DNA of 15,795 bases from Bacteroidota bacterium (GTDB lineage: Bacteria; Bacteroidota; Bacteroidia; Bacteroidales; Rikenellaceae): positions 1 through 15,795 of the forward strand of contig JAEZPN010000085.1 in the NCBI GenBank assembly GCA_023413645.1, written 5' to 3'. The stretch's first letter is position 1. Every line of letters begins with the position of its first letter. The position numbers and the translations under genes are program-made. Below the pieces are notes generated by a model. That model saw only the letters and a list, made by a program, of their open reading frames with translations, did no database searches and was not told where the DNA came from. Positions 6,823 through 15,155 of the stretch are shown in pieces.

Positions 6823-8631
6823 CTTGTGAAAGTGGTTGAACGTGGCTGTGGCGCGCGATGTGCCGACTACCGCGACTAGCTCCTCGAGTGTCGCCTCCTT
6901 GATTTTGCGCACACTCTTGAAATGCTTGAGTAGTGCGTTGCGACTCTTCTCGCCGATGCCCTCTATGTTGTCCAACTCACTTGTTATAAGTGCGTTGTTG
7001 CGCTTCTGACGGTGGAACGTAATTCCGAAGCGGTGTGCCTCGTCGCGAATATGGCAGACAACCTTTAGTGGCTCACCCGTACGCGATAGGTAATAGGGTA
7101 TGGGGTCGCCAGGGTAGAATACCTCCTCGAGGCGTTTTGCAAGACCCACGATGGGTACTTTATGCTCTATGCCCAGCTCCTTGAGCACGCCGTAGGCGCT
7201 TGAAAGCTGACCTTTGCCGCCATCTACAATGATGAGGTCTGGGAGTTCTGCGCCCTCCGCAAGGAGGCGTGAGTATCGGCGGTGGAGTATCTCGCGCATT
7301 GAGGCGAAGTCGTCGGGACCCACCACGGTCTTGACGTTGAAGTGGCGATACTCCTTGCGTGAGGGTTTGCCGTCGCGGAATACCACGCACGATGCTACGG
7401 GATTGGTACCTTGTAGATTAGAGTTGTCGAAGCACTCAATATGTCGTGGCTGGCGGTCGAGGTGTAACTCGCGCTGCATAGCCGCCATAAGGCGCTCAGT
7501 ATGTCGCTCGGGGTTCTTTATCTCGAGGTTTTTCATCAGCTCGGCGCGATAGATGCGGGCGCTGCGTAGTGAGAATTCTAATAACTCAGCCTTCTCGCCT
7601 CGCTTGGGTATGGTGAATGTCACGCCGTCGAAGAGTGTTGCTGCCGAGGGCATATGTGGCACGATAACCTCGCGCGAAAGACCTCCGTTTATATCTTCGG
7701 CAATGTGGCGTATCGCCATTGATAGCATATCCTCGTCGTTGTCATCCACTCCCGTTGTCATGCGTATTGTCTGCACTGCGACAATTGAGCCGTGGCGTAT
7801 ACAGATGTGGTTGCAGTAGGCTATATCGTCATCCTTGAGAAGTGAAAATACGTCTGTGTTGTCAATCTTTGAGCTCACGATTACACTCTTACTCTGGTAG
7901 TTCTCCAGCGACTGCAAACGTTGCTTAAACTCCTCCGCGACCTCGAAGCGAAGTTCCTTTGCCGCCTCCATCATTTCGTGCTCTAACCACTGTCGTACGG
8001 GACGCAAATCGCCACGCAAAACCGAGCGTACAAGGGCGAGACTTTCGGCATATTCTGCCTCGCTCTGCTTGCCCACGCAGGGGGCTTTACAGTTGCCCAA
8101 ATGGTACTGCAAACATAGCTGATGTTTACCTCGAGCGATGCTTTCGGTAGTAAGATTTAACTTACACGTACGCAATGGAATAACACGACGTATAAACTCC
8201 AATAACGAACGCTGTGTTGCTATTGAACCATAGGGACCAAAATACTCCGAGCCATCACGCACAAGTTGGCGTGTCGAGAGCACTCGCGCAAAGGGCTCTC
8301 GGCGTATCACAATCCATGGATAGGTTTTGTCATCCTTGAGCAGAATGTTGTATCGTGGCTGCAGGCTCTTGATGAGTGAGTTTTCGAGGAGTAGGGCATC
8401 TTGCTCGCTATCCACTACGATGTGGCGTATCTCAACAATCTGCTTTACGAGCACTATAACCTTTGCCGAGTGGTCGCGGTTTTCGACGAAGTATGAAGAC
8501 ACGCGCTTGCGCAAGTCCTTTGCCTTGCCGACATAGATAATCTTGTCGTTGCGGTCGAGGAATTGATATACGCCCGGTGCGTGTGGCAACGCCGCTACCT
8601 GCTCCTTGATATGTTCCCGTATGGTGCTCAT
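6817..8631 (-). CDS. uvrC: UvrC, excision nuclease subunit C of UvrABC
   Basis: UvrC cuts the damaged strand on both sides of a lesion after UvrA/UvrB loading. The start ATG at 8631 gives 604 residues (about the usual 610). An upstream in-frame extension to 8742 would run through the promoter. Domains in order: an N-terminal GIY-YIG nuclease (GVY 20-22, YVG 33-35, R43, E83); four cysteines C156, C173, C181, C185 placed like the Fe-S cluster ligands of other UvrCs; a UVR helix pair (~215-245) for UvrB contact; an RNase H-like nuclease with D402, D470 and H533; and C-terminal tandem helix-hairpin-helix motifs (IEGIGEKSRNALLKHF onward). All key residues are present. The gene is divergent from the cvfB-uvrA operon with a 90-bp gap. 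The -7 element lies so close to the ATG that the mRNA looks leaderless. Confidence 0.97.
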   Translation of the reverse strand: MSTIREHIKEQVAALPHAPGVYQFLDRNDKIIYVGKAKDLRKRVSSYFVENRDHSAKVIVLVKQIVEIRHIVVDSEQDALLLENSLIKSLQPRYNILLKDDKTYPWIVIRREPFARVLSTRQLVRDGSEYFGPYGSIATQRSLLEFIRRVIPLRTCKLNLTTESIARGKHQLCLQYHLGNCKAPCVGKQSEAEYAESLALVRSVLRGDLRPVRQWLEHEMMEAAKELRFEVAEEFKQRLQSLENYQSKSVIVSSKIDNTDVFSLLKDDDIAYCNHICIRHGSIVAVQTIRMTTGVDDNDEDMLSMAIRHIAEDINGGLSREVIVPHMPSAATLFDGVTFTIPKRGEKAELLEFSLRSARIYRAELMKNLEIKNPERHTERLMAAMQRELHLDRQPRHIECFDNSNLQGTNPVASCVVFRDGKPSRKEYRHFNVKTVVGPDDFASMREILHRRYSRLLAEGAELPDLIIVDGGKGQLSSAYGVLKELGIEHKVPIVGLAKRLEEVFYPGDPIPYYLSRTGEPLKVVCHIRDEAHRFGITFHRQKRNNALITSELDNIEGIGEKSRNALLKHFKSVRKIKEATLEELVAVVGTSRATATFNHFHKE

Positions 8632-8637
8632 ATTGTG

Positions 8638-8645
8638 CAAAAGTA
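8638..8645 (-). promoter_or_regulatory. uvrC promoter -7 element, leaderless arrangement
   Basis: TACTTTTG (minus strand, 8645-8638) matches TAnnTTTG and is followed by only six bases before the uvrC ATG. With the usual 6-7 nt from the last G to the start, transcription would begin at or next to the A of the ATG. No TTTG is seen 19 bp upstream, so the -33 element is weak. Confidence 0.6.
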
Positions 8646-8688
8646 CGAATTTTTTTAATAATCGACCCCGATATTCACTTTTTTTTAC

Positions 8689-8696
8689 TATCTTTA
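8689..8696 (+). promoter_or_regulatory. Candidate -7 element of the cvfB-uvrA operon
   Basis: TATCTTTA differs from TAnnTTTG only in the last base and lies 25 bp before the ATG at 8722, a normal distance. There is a T-tract just upstream but no clear TTTG -33 element. It is the best candidate in the 90-bp divergent region shared with uvrC. Confidence 0.45.
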
Positions 8697-8721
8697 CACG
8701 CTTACAATTATAATATTGATT

Positions 8722-9561
8722 ATGAGAACAGGTGAAATTCAAACACTTGAGGTGGCACGCATCTCAGACTTCGGTCTATATCTCGTTGATGATGAGGGTG
8801 TTGAGGTGTTGTTGCCCAACCGATTTGTGAAACTCGATATGAAGGTTGGCGATAGGGTTGAGGTATTCGTATATCACGACTCTGACGACCGTCCCGTTGC
8901 TACAACCGAGAAGCCACTTATCAAGGTGGGTGAGGTCGCAGCGCTAAAGGTTGTTGACAAGAACTTGCACGGTGCGTTCCTCGACTGGGGACTCTTCGGC
9001 AAGCACCTCTTTCTCCCCAACCGCAACCAGCAGGGTGGTGTGGTAGCAGGTCAGAAGACAGTGGTCTATATGTATGTCGATGACCGCACAGGTCGCTGTG
9101 TCGCTACCAACAAAATAAAGCCCTACATCTACAACGACGATCCCCTCACTGTGAAGGTGGGTGACGAGGTTGAGGTGTTGGTGGCATTTGCTACGCCCAT
9201 TGGCTATCGCGTTGTTATCAACAACCGCCACTGGGGTATGATCTACAAGAATCAGCTCTTCCGTCCAATTCATGTTGGCGACACTTGCCGCGGTTGGGTG
9301 CGCAAGATTACTGAGGACTTCCGCATCGACGTGAGCCTTCAGCAACAGGGCTTAGCAGAGGTGGAGACCGCTGTCGTTAAACTCGAGCAGCTTATCGAGG
9401 AGCATGGTGGTGTGCTTGCGGCGAACGACAAGAGCGACCCTCAGGATGTGTCACGCCTCACGGGCATGAGCAAGAAGGTCTTTAAGCGCGCGCTCGGCAT
9501 GTTGCTCAAGGCGGGTAAGGTGCGCCAGACAGAGTTTGGTATCGAACGTATCAAGCGATAG
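8722..9561 (+). CDS. cvfB: CvfB/YitL-like S1 RNA-binding protein
   Basis: A 279-residue protein of the CvfB family, S1-domain RNA-binding proteins studied in Staphylococcus as virulence regulators and otherwise of unclear role. ATG 8722 is chosen. A TTG at 8716 would add two residues. Successive OB/S1-like beta domains cover about residues 4-65, 67-131 (with HGAFLDWGLFGKHLFLP, the typical S1 strand pattern) and 143-207. The C-terminus (~238-279) is a winged-helix-like part (DVSRLTGMSKKVFKRALGML ... GKVRQTEFGIERI). Length and order match the family. It is the first gene of a five-gene operon, with the methyltransferase gene starting 5 nt after its stop. A cytoplasmic RNA-binding role is inferred from the domains. 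Its RNA targets are unknown. Confidence 0.9.
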   Translation: MRTGEIQTLEVARISDFGLYLVDDEGVEVLLPNRFVKLDMKVGDRVEVFVYHDSDDRPVATTEKPLIKVGEVAALKVVDKNLHGAFLDWGLFGKHLFLPNRNQQGGVVAGQKTVVYMYVDDRTGRCVATNKIKPYIYNDDPLTVKVGDEVEVLVAFATPIGYRVVINNRHWGMIYKNQLFRPIHVGDTCRGWVRKITEDFRIDVSLQQQGLAEVETAVVKLEQLIEEHGGVLAANDKSDPQDVSRLTGMSKKVFKRALGMLLKAGKVRQTEFGIERIKR

Positions 9562-9566
9562 CGACC

Positions 9567-10325
9567 ATGGCGCTAAATACGGCAGAGAGAGTTTCGCGCG
9601 AGGTTACCGACAACTTCGTCTATCAGCGTTCGAGGTTGGCCTACTATGAGGCTGCCAAGAGGGTTGAGGGGCGTGTGTTGGAGATTGGCACCGGCACGGG
9701 TTACGGCATAGAGATTATCGCCCCCCATGCCGAGCGCTACGTCACGCTCGATAAGCACTGCGCCGTAGATGTGGCGTCGCTACCCGCAAACGTGGAGTTT
9801 CGTGAGGCGAAGGTGCCACCATTGCCCTTTGCCGATGGAGAGTTCGACTGTGTGGTCTCGTTCCAGGTTATCGAGCACATAGCGCGCGACAAGGAGTTTG
9901 TGGCAGAGGTGATGCGCGTATTGCGTAAGGGGGGTAAATTCATTGTTAGCACTCCAAATAAACCTATGTCGTTGACACGCAACCCCTGGCATGTTCGCGA
10001 GTATCGTGCCGAGGAGTTTAAGGCTTTGCTCTCGGGATTTTCGAGCGTAGAGTGTTATGGCGTGGGTGGCAACGAGCAGGTGTGGGCATACTACACAAAG
10101 AATAAGGAGTCGGTGCATCGCATCATGCGCTTTGATATATTCAAGATGCAGTGGTGGTTGCCCCGTTGGATTTTACAGTTGCCCTACGATGTGGCAAATA
10201 GACTCAACCGCCGCCGTCTGCATAGCCAGAATACGGCGCTCACGGAGTCGATAAAGATGGATGATTATGCCCTTCAAGAGGTCAATGATAAGTGTTTCGA
10301 CCTCTTCTATGTGGCGACAAAGTAA
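9567..10325 (+). CDS. Class I SAM-dependent methyltransferase
   Basis: A 252-residue cytosolic protein with a Rossmann-type methyltransferase core. Motif I VLEIGTGTGYG (38-48) binds SAM. D62 in YVTLDKH is at the position of the acidic residue contacting the ribose. FDCVVSFQVIEHI (93-105) is motif IV-like, and LRKGGKFIVSTPNKP (119-133) matches the post-motif III strand of the Methyltransf_11/UbiE-like group. The C-terminal third (about 180-252) is less typical and contains a Trp/aromatic stretch (FKMQWWLPRWILQ) that could contact membrane or substrate. The substrate cannot be read from sequence. ATG 9567 begins 5 nt after cvfB stops, and the amidase gene follows after 7 nt, so it is translated from the same transcript. 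Confidence 0.88.
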   Translation: MALNTAERVSREVTDNFVYQRSRLAYYEAAKRVEGRVLEIGTGTGYGIEIIAPHAERYVTLDKHCAVDVASLPANVEFREAKVPPLPFADGEFDCVVSFQVIEHIARDKEFVAEVMRVLRKGGKFIVSTPNKPMSLTRNPWHVREYRAEEFKALLSGFSSVECYGVGGNEQVWAYYTKNKESVHRIMRFDIFKMQWWLPRWILQLPYDVANRLNRRRLHSQNTALTESIKMDDYALQEVNDKCFDLFYVATK

Positions 10326-10332
10326 TAGAACA

Positions 10333-11121
10333 ATGAAGCAGAGCGTAGCCATAGTACAGCGCGATATTGCGTGGAACGACTGGAAAGCCAATGCCAAGAG
10401 CATCAAGGCGCTAGTGGCGGAGTTGGCGTGTGATATTCACGAGGGCAGAAAGCCTAAGGTCGATCTCATTATCTTTTCGGAGATGTTTATGACGGGCTTT
10501 GTTACCGACCCCGAGAAGGTTGCCGACCGCGATGGTCGCAATATCTCGCTTATGATTGACATTGCGCGCGAGTTGGATGCTGCGGTGGTGGGTTCTGTGA
10601 TTGTTGAGCGCGATAAGGAGTATCGCAACCGCATGTATCTGATTACACCCGATGCCGATGTGTTGTGGTACGACAAGCACCACCTATTCTCTATCGGTGG
10701 CGAGGCGGAGAAGTTCACGGCGGGCGATGAGCGTACGGTTATCGAGTGGCGCGGTGTGCGCTATCTTATGGAGGTGTGCTACGACTTGCGCTTCCCGGTG
10801 TGGAGCCGCCAGCGTGGCGACTACGATGCGATAATCTACTCTGCATTGTGGCCCAAGGCGCGTAGGGAGGTGTGGCGAACACTGCTTCGTGCGCGAGCTA
10901 TGGAAAATCAAGCCTATGTCTTTGGCGTAAACCGCATAGGCGCAGAACCTACGTTGGAGTATGCGGGTGACTCGATGGCCATAGATTATCGTGGCGACAT
11001 CATGGCGGATTGTGGCAGTGAGGCCTCAATAGCCATTGTTGAAGTTGATTTGGAGAAACAGACGGCATTCAAAGAGCGCTTTGATGTTGCGCGCGATGCT
11101 GACAATTTTATAATTACATAA
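10333..11121 (+). CDS. Carbon-nitrogen hydrolase, probable omega-amidase (YafV/Nit2-like)
   Basis: A 262-residue nitrilase-superfamily enzyme. The Glu-Lys-Cys catalytic triad is complete: E50 in FSEMFMTGF, K115 in YDKHHLFS and C149 in EVCYDLRFPVW. The FSEMFMTGF and KHHLFS signatures are typical of YafV-like omega-amidases, which hydrolyse alpha-ketoglutaramate or alpha-ketosuccinamate and so clear by-products of glutamine/asparagine transamination. The start at 10333 is chosen because it follows the methyltransferase stop by 7 nt and gives the family-like opening MKQSVAIVQRDIAW. An upstream ATG at 10261 would overlap that gene by 65 nt. Length is normal (256-270 is common). It sits mid-operon before the permease gene. 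Substrate is inferred from motif similarity. Confidence 0.88.
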   Translation: MKQSVAIVQRDIAWNDWKANAKSIKALVAELACDIHEGRKPKVDLIIFSEMFMTGFVTDPEKVADRDGRNISLMIDIARELDAAVVGSVIVERDKEYRNRMYLITPDADVLWYDKHHLFSIGGEAEKFTAGDERTVIEWRGVRYLMEVCYDLRFPVWSRQRGDYDAIIYSALWPKARREVWRTLLRARAMENQAYVFGVNRIGAEPTLEYAGDSMAIDYRGDIMADCGSEASIAIVEVDLEKQTAFKERFDVARDADNFIIT

Positions 11122-11132
11122 CCTCAAAGATT

Positions 11133-11933
11133 ATGATGGAGTGGTTGCAGAATGTAGATTGGGTAGTGGTTACTTTGCTACTCGTCTCGGGTGTTGTGGT
11201 GGGTATCATCAATACACTGGGCGGTGGTGGCTCGGTAATTACTATGGCACTATATATGGCTATGGGTATTCCCGTGGCTGTGGCTAATGGTACAAACCGT
11301 ATTGCCGTTGTGATGCAGAACTTCTCGGCCACAATCGCCTTTATGCGTAAGAGCATGGTCGATATCAAGAATAGCCTCTTGCTTGGTGTGCCAACTATTG
11401 TTGGTACAATAGCGGGCTCGCTATGTGCTATCGATGTAAGCGAAGGCACATTCAAGGTGTGCTTGAGTTTGGTGCTTGCCATCATCCTCATCTACCTCAT
11501 CTTGGATCGTGATAAGGTCTCTACGCCCGAGGGTCACAAGCTTAAGATTCGCTGGTGGCACTATCCCATCTTCTTCCTTGTGGGCTTCTATGGCGGATAT
11601 ATCTATATCGGTCTCGGCTTCTTGATTCTCGCAGTTACAATATGGACAATGAAACTCGACATCGTTACGGCTAATGTGCTTAAGGGTTGTGTTATATTCA
11701 TCTCTACACCCTTCGCTTTGGCGGTGTTTATGTATAAGGGTCAAGTGGACTACGATGCAGGCCTTATTCATGGCGTTGGTAATATCCTTGGCGCCGTATT
11801 GGCATCACACTGGGCTGCAAACTGGGGTGTTAAGTTTGTGAAGTGGTTTACGCTATTTATCATCGTTGTATCGTTTATCGACCTTGTGGGCTTGATTTCG
11901 TTGCAGGATATGTTGCAGCCGCTACTTAACTAA
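11133..11933 (+). CDS. TauE/SafE-family permease
   Basis: A 266-residue integral membrane protein with about eight hydrophobic segments: near 10-30, 33-58, 81-102, 107-125, 143-168, 180-203, 208-229 and 235-255. The Gly-rich GIINTLGGGGSVIT at the end of TM1 and GTNRIAV are hallmarks of the TauE/SafE (DUF81) family. A second inverted-repeat-like half starts around PIFFLVGFYGGYIYIGLGF. Members export sulfite, sulfoacetate or similar anions across the inner membrane. The substrate here is unknown. ATG 11133 is followed immediately by a second ATG (11136), and either could be used. The gene lies 11 nt after the amidase gene and 3 nt before uvrA, so it is in the same operon. The pairing with uvrA has no obvious functional reason. 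Confidence 0.9.
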   Translation: MMEWLQNVDWVVVTLLLVSGVVVGIINTLGGGGSVITMALYMAMGIPVAVANGTNRIAVVMQNFSATIAFMRKSMVDIKNSLLLGVPTIVGTIAGSLCAIDVSEGTFKVCLSLVLAIILIYLILDRDKVSTPEGHKLKIRWWHYPIFFLVGFYGGYIYIGLGFLILAVTIWTMKLDIVTANVLKGCVIFISTPFALAVFMYKGQVDYDAGLIHGVGNILGAVLASHWAANWGVKFVKWFTLFIIVVSFIDLVGLISLQDMLQPLLN

Positions 11934-11936
11934 ATT

Positions 11937-14741
11937 ATGGCAAAACGACAGATTGAGATAACTGGAGCTAGGGTGCATAACCTTAAGAACGTGGATGTTA
12001 CCATCCCACGCGACTCGCTCGTTGTTATAACCGGACTCTCGGGTTCGGGTAAGTCGTCGTTGGCATTTGATACTATATATGCCGAGGGTCAGCGCCGTTA
12101 TATGGAGACCCTCTCGGCATACGCGCGACAGTTTGTTGGCAATATGGAGCGCCCCGATGTCGATCACATCACGGGCCTTAGTCCTGTGGTTGCCATCGAG
12201 CAGAAGACTACAAACAAAAACCCCCGCTCTACTGTGGGCACGGTGACGGAGATAAATGACTTCTTACGTCTGCTGTTTGCACGTGCTTCGCGTGCCTATT
12301 CGCCCCACACTGGCGAACCTATGGTGCGCTATAGCGACCAGGAGATTATAAACCTTATGATTAAGGGCTTCGATGGTCGTAGGGTGGCATTCCTTGCCCC
12401 TGTGGTTAAGGGTCGTAAGGGTCATTATCGCGAGCTCTTCGAGACCATGTCTCGTAAGGGTTATATCTATGCTCGCATCGACGGTGAGATACGCGAGTTC
12501 TCGGCAGGCTTGAAACTCGACCGCTACAAGACCCATACCATTGATATGGTCATTGACCGCTTGGTTGTAGGTGAGGCACACCGCGAACGTATGGCGACAT
12601 CATTGGGTGAGGCTATGCGCCAGGGTCGTGGTACGATGATGCTCTACGACTATGCTACGGAGGGTATACGCTACTATTCGCGTAACCTTATGTGCCCTAC
12701 AACGGGTGTAGCCTTTGAGGAACCAGAACCCCACACCTTCTCCTTTAACTCACCTAAGGGTGCTTGCCCCGAGTGCAACGGCTTGGGTGATAGGGCAGTC
12801 TTCGATATCGAAAAGATTATACCCGATTCAAGTCTCTCGCTCCGCGATGGAGGTGTAGAACCATTGGGTAAGTATCATAATAATATGCTCTTTGCCATGC
12901 TCGAGATGCTAGGTCATCGCCACGATTTCACGTTGGACGACCCACTTGGTACAATCTCGCGCGAGGGTCTCAATGCCATCCTCTATGGCGACTCAGAGCC
13001 TGTGGCTGTCAATATGTCGGAGTTCTCGGCGATGTCGGGCACACGTCTGGTGCAGTGGATGGGTGTCTCGGAGTGGATTATGCGTAACGAGGATGAGGAG
13101 TCAGCGCGTGGTAAGAAGTGGCGTGAGCAGTTTATGGCGAGGGAGGAGTGTTCGTGTTGTGGTGGCTCGCGCCTCAAGGCCGAGGCGCTCTACTTCCGTA
13201 TTGGTGACAAGAGTATAGCGGATGTCTCGGCGATGTCTATCGTAGAGTTTAGGGAGTGGATAGCGAATATAGACAATGTGCTCAACGACAAGGAGCGCAC
13301 CATCGCCCGCGACATCGTTAAGGAGATACGCGAGCGTGTAGGCTTCTTGGTCGATGTGGGACTTGGTTACTTGTCTTTATCGCGTGCTTCGCGCACCATA
13401 TCTGGTGGTGAGGCACAGCGCATACGCCTCGCAACGCAGATAGGTTCAAAACTCGTGAATGTACTCTATATCCTCGATGAGCCAAGTATCGGCTTGCACC
13501 AGAGAGATAACCATCGCCTTATCTCGAGCCTTAAGAACTTGAGGGATGCGGGTAACTCGGTTATCGTTGTGGAGCACGATGAGGATATGATGCGTGCTGC
13601 GGACTACATCGTCGATGTTGGTCCCTTGGCGGGTCGTCGTGGTGGCGAGATTGTCGCTGCAGGTACGTTCGAGGATATATGTAATAGCAAGAGTATCACG
13701 GCCGATTACCTAACGGGTCGCCGACGTATTGAGCCTCCCGTGGAGTTGCGAAAGGGTAGTGGCGAGTATATCACACTACGAGGTGCTACGGGTAACAACC
13801 TCAAAAATGTAGATGTTAGCATTCCGCTTGGTAAACTGGTCTGCATCACGGGTGTCTCTGGTTCGGGTAAGTCGTCGCTTATAAATGGCACGCTGCGTCC
13901 TGTACTCTCGCGTCACTTGTATCGTTCGTTCGACCAGGCATTGCCCTACGCCTCGATTGAGGGCATGGAGCATATAGATAAGTTGGTGGTAGTGGATCAG
14001 TCGCCTATCGGTCGCACGCCACGCAGTAACCCCGCGACATATACTAATGTCTTTGCAGACATACGCAAGCTCTTCGAGCAGACCCCCGATGCGCAGATTC
14101 GTGGATATAAGGCTGGACGCTTCTCGTTCAATGTCAAGGGTGGACGATGTGAGGCATGTCGTGGTGCCGGTCACGAGACTATAGAGATGAACTTCCTGCC
14201 CGATGTATATGTGCGCTGCCGTCAGTGTGGCGGTAACCGCTATAATCGCGAGACGTTGGAGGTGAAGTATAAGGGTAAGAGCATCAACGATGTGCTCAAC
14301 ATGACTATAAATATGGCTGTTGAGTTCTTCGAACATATACCCTCGATATATACAAAGCTTAAAGCTATACAGGAGGTCGGCTTGGGATACCTCACGCTCG
14401 GTCAGCCATGCACAACGCTTTCGGGTGGTGAGTCGCAGCGTATAAAACTCGCTACGGAGCTGTCTAAACGCGATACAGGTCGCACGCTCTACATCCTCGA
14501 TGAGCCTACTACGGGTCTCCATTTCGAAGATATACGCCAGCTGTTGGATGTTATCAACCGCTTGGTGGATTGTGGTAATACGGCTATAGTTATCGAACAT
14601 AACCTCGATGTTGTGCGCGTTGCCGACTGGATTATTGACCTCGGCCCCGAGGGTGGTAAGGGTGGCGGTGAGATTGTCGCAGAGGGTCCCCCTGAAGATG
14701 TAAAACGCTCGGAGCGTAGCTACACGGGTAAATACCTATAA
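11937..14741 (+). CDS. uvrA: UvrA, damage-recognition ATPase of UvrABC
   Basis: UvrA dimers find bulky DNA lesions and load UvrB. The 934-residue length fits the family (~940). Two ABC cassettes are complete: Walker A GLSGSGKS (33-40) and GVSGSGKS (639-646), signatures ISGGEAQR and LSGGESQR, and Walker B regions LYILDEPSIGLH and LYILDEPTTGLH. The second zinc module (C738, C741, C761, C764) is intact, as needed for DNA damage recognition. The first zinc module is incomplete: C253, C277 and C280 are present, but position 256, Cys in E. coli, is Thr (CPTT). ATG 11937 lies 3 nt after the permease stop and no TAnnTTTG element is seen just upstream, so expression probably depends on the operon promoter near 8689. 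Confidence 0.98.
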   Translation: MAKRQIEITGARVHNLKNVDVTIPRDSLVVITGLSGSGKSSLAFDTIYAEGQRRYMETLSAYARQFVGNMERPDVDHITGLSPVVAIEQKTTNKNPRSTVGTVTEINDFLRLLFARASRAYSPHTGEPMVRYSDQEIINLMIKGFDGRRVAFLAPVVKGRKGHYRELFETMSRKGYIYARIDGEIREFSAGLKLDRYKTHTIDMVIDRLVVGEAHRERMATSLGEAMRQGRGTMMLYDYATEGIRYYSRNLMCPTTGVAFEEPEPHTFSFNSPKGACPECNGLGDRAVFDIEKIIPDSSLSLRDGGVEPLGKYHNNMLFAMLEMLGHRHDFTLDDPLGTISREGLNAILYGDSEPVAVNMSEFSAMSGTRLVQWMGVSEWIMRNEDEESARGKKWREQFMAREECSCCGGSRLKAEALYFRIGDKSIADVSAMSIVEFREWIANIDNVLNDKERTIARDIVKEIRERVGFLVDVGLGYLSLSRASRTISGGEAQRIRLATQIGSKLVNVLYILDEPSIGLHQRDNHRLISSLKNLRDAGNSVIVVEHDEDMMRAADYIVDVGPLAGRRGGEIVAAGTFEDICNSKSITADYLTGRRRIEPPVELRKGSGEYITLRGATGNNLKNVDVSIPLGKLVCITGVSGSGKSSLINGTLRPVLSRHLYRSFDQALPYASIEGMEHIDKLVVVDQSPIGRTPRSNPATYTNVFADIRKLFEQTPDAQIRGYKAGRFSFNVKGGRCEACRGAGHETIEMNFLPDVYVRCRQCGGNRYNRETLEVKYKGKSINDVLNMTINMAVEFFEHIPSIYTKLKAIQEVGLGYLTLGQPCTTLSGGESQRIKLATELSKRDTGRTLYILDEPTTGLHFEDIRQLLDVINRLVDCGNTAIVIEHNLDVVRVADWIIDLGPEGGKGGGEIVAEGPPEDVKRSERSYTGKYL

Positions 14742-14749
14742 TATATATG

Positions 14750-14773
14750 GGATAAGACCACACAACCTTATCC
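14750..14773 (+). other. Hairpin after uvrA, weak terminator candidate
   Basis: GGATAAG (14750-14756) pairs with CTTATCC (14767-14773) around a 10-nt loop, starting 9 nt after the uvrA stop. It is followed by AAAAATCTT, not a T tract, so it is a poor intrinsic terminator. It may instead protect the mRNA 3' end. The rest of 14742-14888 holds no gene. It contains three GGTGCT hexamers (14803, 14817, 14832) spaced 14-15 nt and A/T-tracts before the tRNA promoter. Confidence 0.4.
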
Positions 14774-14888
14774 AAAAATCTTGGAAATGCGATTTTGCGT
14801 AAGGTGCTGATTGGTAGGTGCTTATTGAAAGGGTGCTTTTTATGGGCTAAAATATTTGTAATTTTTTTGAAAAAAAAGTTGAAAATAT

Positions 14889-14919
14889 TTTGGAAGTTTA
14901 GAAAAATGCTCTATCTTTG
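14889..14919 (+). promoter_or_regulatory. Promoter of tRNA-Met
   Basis: TTTG at 14889-14892 and TATCTTTG at 14912-14919 with 19 bp between, a canonical Bacteroidetes promoter. A T7 run and A8 run lie just upstream (14862-14878) and could act like an UP element. The expected start is near 14926, 13 nt before the tRNA. Confidence 0.8.
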
Positions 14920-14938
14920 CACTCGCTTTCAGAGCAAT

Positions 14939-15012
14939 GGCGAGATAGCTCAGCTGGTTAGAGCGCATGATTCATAATCATGAGGTCGAGAGTTCAAGTC
15001 TCTCTCTCGCTA
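14939..15012 (+). tRNA. tRNA-Met (anticodon CAU), elongator-like
   Basis: The acceptor stem GGCGAGA (14939-14945) pairs with TCTCGCT (15005-15011), including a G1-U72 wobble. The D arm is GCTC/GAGC, anticodon stem CATGA/TCATG with loop TTCATAA (anticodon CAT) and T arm GAGAG/CTCTC with loop TTCAAGT. The paired position 1-72 argues against an initiator tRNA. It could be elongator Met or a lysidine-modified tRNA-Ile2, and the choice is not settled by eye. The CCA end is not encoded (CAC follows the discriminator). Confidence 0.93.
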
Positions 15013-15021
15013 CACCATAAG

Positions 15022-15052
15022 CATCGGATATACAATCCGATGTTTTTTTTTT
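15022..15052 (+). terminator. Rho-independent terminator of tRNA-Met
   Basis: CATCGGAT (15022-15029) pairs with ATCCGATG (15035-15042) around a 5-nt loop, followed by ten T (15043-15052). It lies nine bases after the tRNA 3' end. Confidence 0.92.
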
Positions 15053-15155
15053 GTCTATATCTCAACTCTTTGGCTCGATGCGTGATAAAAAAAAGGTTAA
15101 ATTATTTTTTCATGTTAATAAATTGAGGTTTATCCGTATATTCTATTGATACACA

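Noticed and set aside
8632..8742. N-terminal extension of UvrC to 8742
   Set aside because: It would cross the -7 element and overlap the start of the divergent cvfB gene. The family-like N-terminus begins at 8631.
13776..14600. A 274-codon open frame antisense to uvrA
   Set aside because: It lies wholly within the well-supported UvrA coding sequence, has no recognisable domain and is explained by the codon bias of uvrA on the other strand.
14795..14977. A 60-codon plus-strand open frame upstream of and into tRNA-Met
   Set aside because: It runs through the A/T tracts, the tRNA promoter and half of the tRNA. The Lys/Phe-rich translation reflects base composition.
620..15012. tRNA genes as attachment sites of an integrated element
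   Set aside because: No integrase gene and no duplicated tRNA 3' fragment were seen in the window.
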